NCBI GenBank assembly: GCA_017992785.1
Contig: JAGONY010000007.1
Location: 1 to 36,113, forward strand
DNA length: 36,113 nt
Source: Candidatus Omnitrophota bacterium
Lineage (GTDB): Bacteria; Omnitrophota; Gorgyraeia; Pluralincolimonadales; Pluralincolimonadaceae
Direction of reading: 5' to 3'
Part shown: positions 14,975-23,250 of the stretch, one piece after another
Layout of the letters: each line of letters starts with the position of its first letter
How positions within the stretch are numbered: position 1 is the first letter of the stretch
The notes under the pieces: generated by a model
The model's database searches: none
Told to the model about the DNA's origin: nothing
The model's input: only the letters and a program-made list of their open reading frames with translations
Program-made: the position numbers and the translations under genes

Positions 14975-15187
14975 TTAAAGTTTTACTACGTTCGAGGCCT
15001 GGTCTCCCTTGTCGGTGCGCGCTATCTGGAACTGCACCTTCTGCCCTTCCGAAAGGGTCTTGTATCCCTCCCCGGTAATAGCGGTATGATGCACGAATAC
15101 GTCCTTGCCGCCGTTATCGGGCGTTATGAAACCGTAGCCCTTCTGGTTCGAGAACCATTTTACTACGCCTGTCAGCTCATCAGCCAT
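14975..15187 (-). CDS. Cold-shock domain protein
   Basis: A 70-residue single cold-shock domain that binds single-stranded RNA and DNA and melts RNA secondary structure. RNP1 (KGYGFIT, about 21-27) and RNP2 (VFVHHTAI, about 39-46) are intact, with the flanking GVVKWFSNQ start. A strong ribosome site (GGGGGTGAG) precedes the ATG. It sits between the M50 protease and aroB. No long leader of the cspA cold-responsive type is present (28 bases between genes), so constitutive expression is more likely. Confidence 0.95.
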   Translation of the reverse strand: MADELTGVVKWFSNQKGYGFITPDNGGKDVFVHHTAITGEGYKTLSEGQKVQFQIARTDKGDQASNVVKL

Positions 15188-15215
15188 TGATGCTCACCCC
15201 CTTCCGTATTGAAGT

Positions 15216-15839
15216 TTAAAACCCTATTATCCTTGCAAGTATATTTATCAGCGGGTCGACGAACCAGTAAAGCAACCCGTACCATAACAGCACGAACAAT
15301 ATGACAAAACCGTACGGCTCTATCTTGATGTATCTCATCGCGATATTCGGAGGCAGAAGCCCGAAGAGTATCCTCGACCCGTCCAGCGGAGGTATCGGTA
15401 TCAGGTTGAATGCCGCGAGCACCAGGTTGAATTTCACGGAGAGTATCAGGATATCGCTCAGCACGGGGACGTACGTAAAAGGAAAAAGCCTTATCAGCGC
15501 GCCGGTCACGAACGCAACGATTATGTTCGAAAGCGGCCCCGCCGCGCCGACCCATATAATATCCTTTTTGGGGTTCCGCAGCGCCATAAAATTGATTGGC
15601 ACCGGCTTGGCCCATCCGAATATCACGCGCGATTGCATGAACAGAAGCGCTATGGGGAACAGGATCGTTCCTATGGGATCGATATGGTTGACCGGGTTCA
15701 GGGTAAGCCTGCCCGACAATTTCGCGGTAGGGTCGCCGAGCTTATAGGCCACCCAGCCGTGCGATACCTCGTGGATCATTATTGCGAAGATAAATACCGC
15801 GATAGAGATTACGTACTCGTATATTTGGGAATTGGTCAT
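15216..15839 (-). CDS. Site-2 protease family (M50) membrane metallopeptidase
   Basis: A 207-residue polytopic membrane zinc protease of the short M50 type. The zinc motif HEVSH is at residues 23-27 inside the first hydrophobic helix (FAIMIHEVSHGWVAYKLGD) and the third ligand lies in PPLDGSRIL near residue 150. GRLTLNPVNHIDPIG after the first helix is characteristic of the group. It lacks PDZ and CBS domains, so it is not RseP; substrates are unknown. The start overlaps the tRNA-binding protein stop by ATGA. Confidence 0.92.
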   Translation of the reverse strand: MTNSQIYEYVISIAVFIFAIMIHEVSHGWVAYKLGDPTAKLSGRLTLNPVNHIDPIGTILFPIALLFMQSRVIFGWAKPVPINFMALRNPKKDIIWVGAAGPLSNIIVAFVTGALIRLFPFTYVPVLSDILILSVKFNLVLAAFNLIPIPPLDGSRILFGLLPPNIAMRYIKIEPYGFVILFVLLWYGLLYWFVDPLINILARIIGF

Positions 15840-16168
15840 GATACGGGGCTGCCTGTCGTTATTTCCCTGTCGGGGGCCAATACTGCAAGTGAGGACGCGT
15901 CCTTTGTCGCGAGAAGCATGCCGTTCGAGGCCACGCCGCGTATGACGGCCGGCTCGAGGTTATCTATTATGACAACCTGTTTCCCGACCAGCTCTTCCGG
16001 CTTGTAATGCATCTTAATGCCGGCGACTATCACCTTCTCCGCCACGCCTGTCGTCACGGTCAGCACATAAAGCTTGTCGGCGTTTGGATGGTCCTCCACC
16101 TTCAGGACCTTCGCTATTTTGAGCTGCAGTTTCTTAAAATCTTCGAATTTAACGTATTCCATCGTCAT
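15836..16168 (-). CDS. tRNA-binding domain protein (MetRS C-terminal/CsaA-like)
   Basis: A 110-residue OB-fold protein of the EMAPII/tRNA_bind family, like the C-terminal dimerisation domain of methionyl-tRNA synthetase. Family marks: LKIAKVLKVEDHPNADKLYV (residues about 16-35), IVAGIKMHYKPEELVGKQVV and ASNGMLLAT near the end. As a stand-alone protein it could bind tRNA in trans to a MetRS lacking this domain or act as a CsaA-like chaperone; the sequence does not decide. It overlaps both neighbours by ATGA. Confidence 0.88.
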   Translation of the reverse strand: MTMEYVKFEDFKKLQLKIAKVLKVEDHPNADKLYVLTVTTGVAEKVIVAGIKMHYKPEELVGKQVVIIDNLEPAVIRGVASNGMLLATKDASSLAVLAPDREITTGSPVS

Positions 16169-17121
16169 TCTATTATCTGTATCGCATCGGCCTCATAAAG
16201 CACCTTGCCCTTGACCTCTTTCTTGACACCCCAGATATTCACCGGAAGGTTCACGTACTTCCCCAGGTCATCCTTAGGGCTCGTGACATAACCGAGCTGC
16301 TTTCCGTCCTTCATGAGTTTATATTTGCTGAGGCGGCCGGATATCTTCCCGACATTCGACAATATGCCGCTCGCCAGGGGCGCCTCTCCGGGCCGCGGGG
16401 AGGATATGTTCTTTATCTTCGCGTCGTACTCTTGTTTCGCCTTCAGGTGTTCTATCTCCGCGATCTTGAGCTTTACCTCCTCGGTTTTCATTGCCGCCTG
16501 CTTCCCCTCCGGGGAATCCTTATAGGCCGCCGCGAATTTCCCGTATTCGTCGAGTATCCATTTAAGCTCGATCTCGCGCATCGGCTTCTTCAGCTCGTTC
16601 CTGTAAGCATTATCTATGACGTAAAGTTTCTCCTGGAGCGATATGTCCTTCTTAACCCGGGCCTCTTCGCCCTTACCGATATATTTCGCATAAACCCACC
16701 CGTACGAGCCCTTTGGCGCCTCTATCTCATACCAGTCCAAGTACTGTTTCAGGACCTTTACGGAAGCTCCCTTCCCGAGGCGTCCTATGACCGAAGACGA
16801 TTTGGTCGCCGCGCTCCTTACCAGCGCATTATCTTCCGTCACCGTGCCTATGCCTTCCTTGAGCGACACGTTCGACTTGTTCACGTAGACGAGCGCCCTT
16901 GGCGGGAGGCCTATCTTATACCAGTCGCCTTTCCTGTCGGCGACGCTGACGTTTTCGCCTTTCGAAAGCTGGCACAGGACTTCCGATGAAGTGTTGCCGG
17001 AAGCGCGGACGTTGACCCTGTCCGCGGAGACCGTCTCAGGACGGGATTCGGGCATCGCAAAAGAAAAAGCCAGGCATATCGCTGTGATAACGAACTGCCT
17101 GGCATAGATCACGGTTTTCAT
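16165..17121 (-). CDS. Exported protein with two SH3b domains
   Basis: A 318-residue exported protein. Residues 1-30 look like a signal peptide or anchor (FVITAICLAFSFAMPES). Two bacterial SH3 domains follow: about 36-82 (DRVNVRASGNTSSEVLCQL, ending DWYKIGLPPRALVYV) and about 92-145 (NALVRSAATKSSSVIGRLG, ending YGWVYAKYI). Residues 150-235 are helical and charged; the rest may be a beta domain. SH3b pairs usually bind peptidoglycan, so an envelope role is inferred. The start is the ATG at 17121; the longer open frame to 17319 lies over the small basic protein gene and is rejected. It overlaps the next gene by ATGA. Confidence 0.85.
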   Translation of the reverse strand: MKTVIYARQFVITAICLAFSFAMPESRPETVSADRVNVRASGNTSSEVLCQLSKGENVSVADRKGDWYKIGLPPRALVYVNKSNVSLKEGIGTVTEDNALVRSAATKSSSVIGRLGKGASVKVLKQYLDWYEIEAPKGSYGWVYAKYIGKGEEARVKKDISLQEKLYVIDNAYRNELKKPMREIELKWILDEYGKFAAAYKDSPEGKQAAMKTEEVKLKIAEIEHLKAKQEYDAKIKNISSPRPGEAPLASGILSNVGKISGRLSKYKLMKDGKQLGYVTSPKDDLGKYVNLPVNIWGVKKEVKGKVLYEADAIQIIE

Positions 17122-17123
17122 GC

Positions 17124-17417
17124 TTACTTCGCTTTCGCTTGTTCCTTCTTTGCGGGCGCTGCCGCTGCCTTTGCTGCAGGTGCTGCTCCCGGCGCTGCCG
17201 CTCCGGGCGCTGCCTCTGCGCCTTCCGCCGCTACCTTGGCTTCGGACTTCTCCTTCTTTACCTTTATCTTCAGCGACTTGACCTTCGGTAGGCCGAAAAC
17301 GGAGTCCTTCTCGCCCCATTTATCCTTATCGGAAAGCATCTTTATGCGCTCGAAACGCTTGAATACTGACCTATGCCCCCTGCCTTTTGAAGGGCGCAGA
17401 CTCGGGTGGATCGACAT
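17124..17417 (-). CDS. Small basic protein of the PVC group, with extended tail
   Basis: A 97-residue protein whose first 55 residues match the small basic protein described from Verrucomicrobia, Planctomycetes and Chlamydiae (TIGR04137-like, as I recall it): MSIHPSLRPSKGRGHRSV, FKRFERIKMLSDKDKW and SVFGLPKVKSLK. The function is not established; a ribosome or RNA link has been suggested for the family. Residues 56-97 are a low-complexity tail of Lys, Ala, Pro and Gly. The ATG has AAGGAGAGAAG upstream. It is the best single taxonomic pointer in the window. Two bases separate it from the SH3 gene. Confidence 0.85.
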   Translation of the reverse strand: MSIHPSLRPSKGRGHRSVFKRFERIKMLSDKDKWGEKDSVFGLPKVKSLKIKVKKEKSEAKVAAEGAEAAPGAAAPGAAPAAKAAAAPAKKEQAKAK

Positions 17418-17433
17418 CTCTTCTCTCCTTTTA

Positions 17434-18027
17434 TTAACGTTTTCTGATTATACAGCCTTTATACTTCTTCTGCATCTCGGCAAACGTCTTTTTCGCCGCA
17501 TCCTTGCTCTCAAATGAACCGACGCACAAAATATAATATGCGCCTTTCTTTATAACCTCTGACGTATATCCCCGGGCTTTAAGGCGCGCAAGCTCCTTGT
17601 CCGCCATATCCCTGGCCTTATACGACGCGACCTGTATTGTATACGGCTTCGCCGCGGCCGGTTTAGGCGCCTCAGCCACCTGCTGGACTGCCACCGGTTC
17701 GACCGGTACCGCGACTATCGGCTCCGGCGGCTCGACGGGGATCGCGGGCGCTGCCGCCTGCGCTTCAACGGGTGCGCTTACGTCCGTCCCGGAAAGGCTC
17801 CTGCCCCTCTCGACCCCGAGCGCAAATATGATAGCCCCCAACATAAGAAGCCCCATAAGCACGACCGCGAGGACCTCGTAGGGGACCGAAATATTCAACC
17901 GGTGCTGGGGAAATAGCGGCTTATTGAACTTATTCAATACGCCGAAGAGCTTTCCCCTTGTTTTCTTGACGACTATAAACTCGTCGAAAAGTTCTTGCTG
18001 TTGCTTTTGGGTGTTAACAGGCGGCAT
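17434..18027 (-). CDS. SPOR domain membrane protein
   Basis: A 197-residue bitopic protein. The cytoplasmic part is residues 1-48, a transmembrane helix lies at about 49-70 (VLAVVLMGLLMLGAIIFALG), and a Pro/Val/Ala linker spans about 80-125. A C-terminal SPOR domain follows (127-195: YTIQVASYKARDMADKELA, then GAYYILCVGSFESKDAAKK). SPOR domains bind denuded glycan strands at septa, so a cell-division or envelope role is inferred, not shown. A weak promoter candidate lies just upstream (18049-18077), after the stop of the AsmA-like gene. Confidence 0.9.
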   Translation of the reverse strand: MPPVNTQKQQQELFDEFIVVKKTRGKLFGVLNKFNKPLFPQHRLNISVPYEVLAVVLMGLLMLGAIIFALGVERGRSLSGTDVSAPVEAQAAAPAIPVEPPEPIVAVPVEPVAVQQVAEAPKPAAAKPYTIQVASYKARDMADKELARLKARGYTSEVIKKGAYYILCVGSFESKDAAKKTFAEMQKKYKGCIIRKR

Positions 18028-18048
18028 TATCGACTCCGAGAAGTAATA

Positions 18049-18077
18049 ATATTACCATAACCGGCGCGCTTTTGCAA
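18049..18077 (-). promoter_or_regulatory. Weak promoter candidate before the SPOR gene
   Basis: Minus strand: TTGCAA at 18077-18072, 17-base spacer, TAATAT at 18054-18049. Both boxes match only 4 of 6 positions. Its location in a rare 50-base intergenic gap is the main support. Confidence 0.3.
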
Positions 18078-18788
18078 TCACTTTTTAGGGTCCTGCTCGC
18101 CCGGTTTTATCTCGAGTTTCAGGCCTCCTGTCGAGAAATAAACGCTTGACGGCTTTTTCGGGTCGCCCTTCAACGACAGCTTTATGGTATACCAGCCGTC
18201 GCCGTCATCATCCGTAAGCAGGCCTTTCTGCGCTTCCGCGCTCTCATCCACCACTTTCCTGCTTATATAAAATACCAGCTCGTAATCTACCTTGCTCTCC
18301 TTGAGCCTCGCGAGGTTCCCCGAGAACCTGAAATCCTGCCCTGAGCCGTCAAGGTCGGTGATGAAGAGCTCGCCGTCCTCTGCCCTTATCTTGCATGTTA
18401 TCCTGTCGAATTTGAACGACGGCTGCGCCGGCACGCCGAACGGCTTCAATACCTTGTTCAGCGAAGCGCCGAGCCCCGATTTTACGGCGATGTTCTGGAA
18501 ATCACAGTTCAGCACGAATTGCGCCTTGAACAGTTTTCCGGGCTCAAGCCGCAGGTATGCCCTTTCCGAAGTGAGCGCGAGGCCCGTCTTATCCATCGCC
18601 TTAATGTCGGTCACACGCAGCTGCGCCGGCGGCTTCGCCTTCACGCTGCCGAATACGATATCCATCTCGAGCGCTTTCTCGAGCTTATAGGTTATGAAAT
18701 CCTTGAGCAGGTACGATGTCAGCGGGGAATACACGATGACGGCCAGCGCCGCTATGGCGAGCACAATATAAATTATCCGGTTTCTCAT
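18078..18788 (-). CDS. AsmA/GspN-like membrane-anchored protein
   Basis: A 236-residue protein with an N-terminal membrane anchor (residues 5-27, IIYIVLAIAALAVIVYSPLTS). A large beta-rich domain follows, of the kind seen in AsmA and GspN proteins (MDIVFGSVKAKPPAQLRVTD, then LTSERAYLRLEPGKLFKAQF). The family assignment is by general pattern only; the function may be in envelope lipid or secretion biology. It could relate to the ExeA/GspB-like genes, but they are 6 kb away. The acidic DDDGDG motif near residue 193 could be a calcium-type loop. It overlaps the dGTPase-like gene by ATGA. Confidence 0.6.
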   Translation of the reverse strand: MRNRIIYIVLAIAALAVIVYSPLTSYLLKDFITYKLEKALEMDIVFGSVKAKPPAQLRVTDIKAMDKTGLALTSERAYLRLEPGKLFKAQFVLNCDFQNIAVKSGLGASLNKVLKPFGVPAQPSFKFDRITCKIRAEDGELFITDLDGSGQDFRFSGNLARLKESKVDYELVFYISRKVVDESAEAQKGLLTDDDGDGWYTIKLSLKGDPKKPSSVYFSTGGLKLEIKPGEQDPKK

Positions 18789-19942
18789 TTTTCTCTCTCG
18801 TAAGGGTTGAAGAGCCTGATATATTCGTCAAGGGCGTACCTGTCGGTCATGCCCGCGATATAATCGCATACCGCCCTGTGCGTCCCCTCAGCCTCGATCC
18901 TGTTCTTATACGAAGGCGGCAGCTGCTCGGTGTTCGAAATATACACGTTAAAGAGTTCCCGCACGAACCTGCGGGACTTATCCGCCATCTTGACGACCCT
19001 GTGGTTCATGTACAGGTTATCATAAAGGAACTGCTTGAGCGGTTTCCTTTTTTCAAGCAGGCCGGCGGAAAATGTTATGGTCCTTTCCTTGTGCAACCTG
19101 GCATCTTCGGATGACCGTATCCCGAGGGCTTCGATCCTCTTCTCGGATTCCGTTACGAGGTCGGTGACCTCGGTATTTATCAGCGAGCGGATTATCTGGT
19201 ACCTTCTTATCTGCCCCTTTATACCCGGGTTCGCTTCGGCCAGCGCGCCGTCGGCGTCCTTCCATAGCGGTATGGACCGCAAGTCGTCCTCGCTGATAAG
19301 GCCCGATGCGAGGCCGTCGTCGAGGTCATGGTTGTCGTAAGCTATCTCGTCGGAGAGGTCGACTATCTGGGCCTCGAGGGCGGGAGATTTTTCGGGGTCG
19401 AGCTGAGCCAGCCGGTTTGACCTGTCGTAAGGGGTTGAATGCTTATTGATGCCCTCCCTCACTTCCCAGGTGAGGTTAAGCCCGCCAAACGAAGGGTATC
19501 TCTCTTCGAGAAGGTCCACTACCCTCAGCCCCTGGATGTTATGGTCGAAACCGCCGTGGCCCTTCATGAGCTCGTGCAGTTCCTGCTCTCCGGTGTGCCC
19601 GAAAGGGGGATGGCCGATATCATGGGCGAGCGCGATCGCTTCCGTCAGGTCGGCGTTGAGCCCGAGCGTCCGCGCGATCGAAACCGCTATCTGCGTCACC
19701 TCGAGCGTATGCGTAAGGCGGGTGCGGTAGTAGTCGCCCTCATGGTTGACGAATACCTGCGTCTTATATTCGAGACGCCTGAACGCGGTGGAATGGATGA
19801 CCCTGTCCCTGTCCCTCTGGTAACAGGTCCTGTAGGGATGTTCTTCTTCCTTGTGGATCCTGCCCTTCGAATCGCGAGACTTCATCGCGTACGGCGCGAA
19901 GGTCCTGAACTCTATGTCCTCTATTTCTTTGCGCGTGAGCAT
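18785..19942 (-). CDS. dgt: Deoxyguanosinetriphosphate triphosphohydrolase-like HD protein
   Basis: HD-domain dNTP triphosphohydrolase that splits dGTP (or other dNTPs) to nucleoside and triphosphate. The 385-residue product begins with the typical DRDRVIHSTAFRRLEYKTQVF (pieces at about 43-63). The metal residues follow: His78 in THTLEV, HD at 107-108 in AHDIGHPPFGHTGE, and the later aspartate in LSDEIAYDNHDLDDG. The length fits the class-2 dGTPase-like proteins found widely in bacteria, whose dNTP preference differs from E. coli Dgt. It overlaps the HIT gene by 22 bases and the next gene by 4. Confidence 0.93.
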   Translation of the reverse strand: MLTRKEIEDIEFRTFAPYAMKSRDSKGRIHKEEEHPYRTCYQRDRDRVIHSTAFRRLEYKTQVFVNHEGDYYRTRLTHTLEVTQIAVSIARTLGLNADLTEAIALAHDIGHPPFGHTGEQELHELMKGHGGFDHNIQGLRVVDLLEERYPSFGGLNLTWEVREGINKHSTPYDRSNRLAQLDPEKSPALEAQIVDLSDEIAYDNHDLDDGLASGLISEDDLRSIPLWKDADGALAEANPGIKGQIRRYQIIRSLINTEVTDLVTESEKRIEALGIRSSEDARLHKERTITFSAGLLEKRKPLKQFLYDNLYMNHRVVKMADKSRRFVRELFNVYISNTEQLPPSYKNRIEAEGTHRAVCDYIAGMTDRYALDEYIRLFNPYEREK

Positions 19943-20409
19943 TTAATGAGCTTTGCGTAAAGGGCGTCGAGCGATTGTGATATGACCTTTGATCCCGTGA
20001 AGACCGGCATGAAGTTTACGTCGCCGTTCCACCTCGGGACGATATGTATATGCACGTGGCCCCTGACCCCCGCGCCGGCGGACCTGCCTATGTTGACGCC
20101 TATATTGAACCCGTCGGGCTTCAGGGCCTTCTCAAGCATCTTCTGCGTCCTGTTGAGGAGTTTGCACATGTCAAGCAGCTCTTCGTCCGTAAGCTTTGTG
20201 AGGTCGCTGACATGCCTGTAAGGGACGACCATCAGGTGGCCGTTATTATAAGGAAATATATTCAGGACGGAGAACGAATGCTTGCTCCTCCTGATGATGC
20301 GCGCGGCCTTGTCGCCGCCGGCCTTCAGCTTCGAGCAGAATATGCAGCCCTTCATGGAGCCGACCTTCGATATGTACTGCGTCCTCCACGGGGCCCAAAG
20401 CCTGTCCAT
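19921..20409 (-). CDS. HIT family nucleotide hydrolase (Ap4A phosphorylase/hydrolase-like)
   Basis: A 162-residue histidine-triad protein. It starts MDRLWAPWRTQYI, typical of the long HIT subgroup, with a CIFC motif (residues 22-25) that together with later histidines may bind zinc. The catalytic triad is HVHIHIVPRW (His118, His120, His122). Members act on Ap4A, ADP-linked or AMP-linked substrates; the exact one is unknown. The ribosome site AAAAGGAG precedes the ATG. Its coding end overlaps dgt by 22 bases, so both are probably co-translated. Confidence 0.93.
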   Translation of the reverse strand: MDRLWAPWRTQYISKVGSMKGCIFCSKLKAGGDKAARIIRRSKHSFSVLNIFPYNNGHLMVVPYRHVSDLTKLTDEELLDMCKLLNRTQKMLEKALKPDGFNIGVNIGRSAGAGVRGHVHIHIVPRWNGDVNFMPVFTGSKVISQSLDALYAKLIKCSRAKK

Positions 20410-20422
20410 AAGCCGTCTCCTT

Positions 20423-20908
20423 TTAAAGCTTGACTATCTCCGCCTCTATCTTGCGGGACACCTTAATTATGCCGTATGAATTGAATTTTGCAAATATCTT
20501 GTCCGTCGGGCTCCCGGGATTAAGGTATATGACGCCGTCGCGGGTCTCGTTGACCGCGTGGTGGGAATGGCCGAAGACAATGCAGTCCACCTTATCCTTC
20601 CTGAACTCCTCGCGGACCTTCTCGATAAGCCCGTCCGGCGGCCCGGAACCGTGCGTAAGCCCTATCCTGAAGCCCTTTACCTCGACGATCTCCTTCGGCT
20701 TAAGCTCCGAGGAGATCCCGGTGGCGTCCATGTTGCCGCATACCGCGACGGTCTTTTTTATCTTCTTCAGTTTTTCGAGGACGCGCGGTTCGGTGATATC
20801 GCCCGCGTGCAGGATCAGGTCGCACTTCCCTGCTTCCTGGTAGACCGCTTTCGGGATGTCCCTTGCCATCCTCGGCACATGCGTATCGGACAGGACGAGT
20901 ATCCTCAT
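20423..20908 (-). CDS. YfcE/MJ0936-type metallophosphoesterase
   Basis: A 161-residue calcineurin-like phosphodiesterase. All five metal-site blocks are present in order: LVLSDTHVP (D7-H9), LHAGDITEP, VCGNMDA, GLTHGSGPP and FGHSHHAV, followed by LNPGSPTD. Proteins of this size hydrolyse small phosphodiesters in vitro; the physiological substrate is unknown. No cyclic-nucleotide role can be read from sequence. Its start overlaps the ATPase gene stop by ATGA. Confidence 0.93.
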   Translation of the reverse strand: MRILVLSDTHVPRMARDIPKAVYQEAGKCDLILHAGDITEPRVLEKLKKIKKTVAVCGNMDATGISSELKPKEIVEVKGFRIGLTHGSGPPDGLIEKVREEFRKDKVDCIVFGHSHHAVNETRDGVIYLNPGSPTDKIFAKFNSYGIIKVSRKIEAEIVKL

Positions 20909-22542
20909 GAGGCGTTCTCCGAATCCATAAGGCCCTCGCAGGCCGCGGCGTCATCACCATGCTCTACCGGCAGTACGATCCTGTGCCGGCCCGCGATGTC
21001 CATGAGGATATTCAGTTCCGCCGGCCCCCATATGAGGCATTTCGCGTCCTTCGCGATAAGTTTCGCGTTTGCGCCGATATCGGCGGCCGTGATTATTATC
21101 CTGCGCTTCAGGCCGTCCTTGTATTTCCTGCAATGGTTTATGTAATCGATTATATGGTTATCCCTGAGGCCCCTGTAGCTGAACAGCAGGACCCATATCG
21201 AATCCGCGCCGGAAAGTTTTATGTATGAGATGCCGTCCGTCTTCGAGCGTTCGAGCTCGCATGACTTGAAATGGGGCATCTTCAGGCTCTTGCCGGACAG
21301 CTCGACGAGCTCTCCCCTGAACGACATAAAAAGCTCTCCCGTTATCCTGGCCCTCTCCCCGCTGTTCTCCGAGACGTACGAGTCGATGAACCCGGAGACC
21401 GATTCCCTGAACCTCGATATCTTCGGCTCATAACCGCTGTCGAACAGGTATTCCTTGCTGTGGTAGACGTTCTTGAGCCAGAACTCGAATACCTTGTCCC
21501 TAATCAGGTAGCATACCCCGTGCTTCGAGACCTTCCCGGAATCTATGAGCTTCTCGAGCAACGCGGCCGCTTCAGGCTTCTTTACGCGGGATGTTGACAC
21601 AATTTCGGCGAGCTTCTTCGCGCCGGCCGACAACGCCAGCAGCACGGGCGTCATCCGCCTGTCCATCCCTTCGAACTCTGTCAGCACGACCGAGAAATGC
21701 TGGTTCAATATGCCTTTGGAATCGAAGAGGGTTTCGGTGAAAGTATTTACCAGTTCGTCCTTATGGCGGCATTGCGGCAGGCGGCCCGTGCGTTTTTCCA
21801 TGTCCACGAGGACGGCGTCAAGGTAGAACGGATGTCCGTCCGTGAACGAGGCGATGAATTCGCGCAATTCCGGGGGAAGGTCGCCGCATGTCAGCCTCGA
21901 ATCGATGAATCCGCAGGCCTCTTTCACGCCGAACGTGCCGAGCTCGCATACCTCGAAATTCCCGAAGAGCAGCGACAGTTTCTCCGACAATATCTCCCTT
22001 GCCTGTTTGATGCGCGATGAAGCCACGATATACATAGTGTCCTTCTGCACCATTATGGATTTCCCGAGCTCCGCGAAAACGTCCTCTATGCCGAACCCGC
22101 CGAGCCTGTCGAACTCGTCTATTATCACGACCGGCTTGAGCCCGGTCTCAGCGAATGCTATGGCCGGAAGCTCGAGGGCGGCGCGGAACGCCTTCGCGCC
22201 CTTTCCGGACTTCAGCAGCGTTTCGACGGCCTTTGACGCCTTTAATGTCCTGGGTATGCCTTCGGTCCGGTCGAGATAGCGGTAGATCAGGGTCGATGAG
22301 AATTTTTCCGCGAATGCCGGCAATCCCTTGTCCTTTACTTCGATATAGACCGGGACAAGGTCCTTATGGACGGGCAGCGAAATGAAGCGGTATAACAGGG
22401 AGGTCTTGCCGCAATATGACGGCCCTATAACGGCAACGTTCTGGCGGTAGCCCGAACGCAGGCCCTCCGCCCTCTTCTCGAGCAGGGCGAGTATATCGCT
22501 CCTGCCGTAAAAGTTGCTTCCTATCGCGGGATCAAGTAACAT
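20905..22542 (-). CDS. Archaeal-type/STAND-like ATPase with uncertain C-terminal domain
   Basis: A 545-residue P-loop ATPase. FYGRSDILALLEKR (11-24) is the entry motif of archaeal-ATPase/STAND families; Walker A is GPSYCGKTS (40-48) and Walker B IIDEFDRLG (140-148). A sensor-type MYIVASSR and the lid-like FTDGHPFYLDAVL follow. Residues about 290-365 look like a winged helix (AAALLEKLIDSGKVSKHGV, then IRDKVFEFWLKNVY), as in ATPases with a DUF234-type tail. Residues about 420-530 resemble a PD-(D/E)XK-like fold, but I see no intact catalytic set (IWVLLFSYRG replaces the usual ExK strand). Role unknown. It follows nlpD by 18 bases and overlaps the phosphoesterase by 4. Confidence 0.8.
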   Translation of the reverse strand: MLLDPAIGSNFYGRSDILALLEKRAEGLRSGYRQNVAVIGPSYCGKTSLLYRFISLPVHKDLVPVYIEVKDKGLPAFAEKFSSTLIYRYLDRTEGIPRTLKASKAVETLLKSGKGAKAFRAALELPAIAFAETGLKPVVIIDEFDRLGGFGIEDVFAELGKSIMVQKDTMYIVASSRIKQAREILSEKLSLLFGNFEVCELGTFGVKEACGFIDSRLTCGDLPPELREFIASFTDGHPFYLDAVLVDMEKRTGRLPQCRHKDELVNTFTETLFDSKGILNQHFSVVLTEFEGMDRRMTPVLLALSAGAKKLAEIVSTSRVKKPEAAALLEKLIDSGKVSKHGVCYLIRDKVFEFWLKNVYHSKEYLFDSGYEPKISRFRESVSGFIDSYVSENSGERARITGELFMSFRGELVELSGKSLKMPHFKSCELERSKTDGISYIKLSGADSIWVLLFSYRGLRDNHIIDYINHCRKYKDGLKRRIIITAADIGANAKLIAKDAKCLIWGPAELNILMDIAGRHRIVLPVEHGDDAAACEGLMDSENAS

Positions 22543-22560
22543 CGGTAAAGATCCTTAATA

Positions 22561-23250
22561 TTACGGTAAATAGTGCACGGGATTCTGCGGCTTATGCTTC
22601 TTCCTTATCTCGAAATGCAGGTATGGCGCGCTGCCCCTTCCGCCCGAACCCACTCTTGCTATCGCTTGTGATCTTTTTACATCCTGCCCGGTCTTTACGA
22701 GGATCTCGGAATTATGCGAATACACCGTTTGCATCCCGTCGCCGTGGTCGATTATGACGGTCTTCCCGAAACCCTTTACCTTCTCCTCGCAGAAGATGAC
22801 CCTGCCGCTCCTGGATGCGACGACATCCGAACCCTCTCTGGCGCCGATATCTATCCCTTTGTTGGGGGTAAGGCCCTTCCTTTCGCCGAATTTGGCGACT
22901 ACGCGGCCTTTCACCGGCCAGATGAACTCTTCGTTTACGGATTGGACGGGCGCCTGCCGCGGGGGTTCTGCGGGCTTTCTCACGGCCTTCCCGGGTATTA
23001 TGATCACCTGACCGGCGTTTATCTCCGCCGCGTCGGAAAGACCGTTCGCCTCAACTATGCTTTCGAGTTCTACGCCGTAATTCCTGGAGATGCGCCAGAG
23101 GGTCTCTCCTTTGGCCACTTTATGATAGACCCCTTCGCAGGCCTTTGGGGGGAGGTTATCCGCCTTGGGAGGCTTTACCGCCGGGGCGCTCGCGCATCCC
23201 GCGACTAATACGGCAAGGAATAATGCCGAAACGGCCTTTTTATAAGACAT
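22561..23250 (-). CDS. nlpD: NlpD-like lipoprotein: LysM plus degenerate M23 domain
   Basis: A 229-residue lipoprotein with signal peptide and lipobox VAGC (Cys19). One LysM peptidoglycan-binding domain covers about 42-86 (YHKVAKGETLWRISRNYGV). A LytM/M23 domain covers about 112-225. The zinc and catalytic set is damaged: HxxxD reads NKGID (Asn130) and HxH reads YLH (Tyr210, His212), while SH179 is kept. E. coli NlpD shows the same kind of losses and acts as an amidase activator, not an endopeptidase, so an activator of a septal amidase is the likely role. It probably sits in the outer membrane. It begins 13 bases after tRNA-Gly. Confidence 0.9.
   Translation of the reverse strand: MSYKKAVSALFLAVLVAGCASAPAVKPPKADNLPPKACEGVYHKVAKGETLWRISRNYGVELESIVEANGLSDAAEINAGQVIIIPGKAVRKPAEPPRQAPVQSVNEEFIWPVKGRVVAKFGERKGLTPNKGIDIGAREGSDVVASRSGRVIFCEEKVKGFGKTVIIDHGDGMQTVYSHNSEILVKTGQDVKRSQAIARVGSGGRGSAPYLHFEIRKKHKPQNPVHYLP

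Noticed and set aside
17122-17319. Longer start for the SH3 protein at 17319
   Set aside because: It lies over the small basic protein gene in another frame, and the signal-peptide-like sequence starts at 17121.
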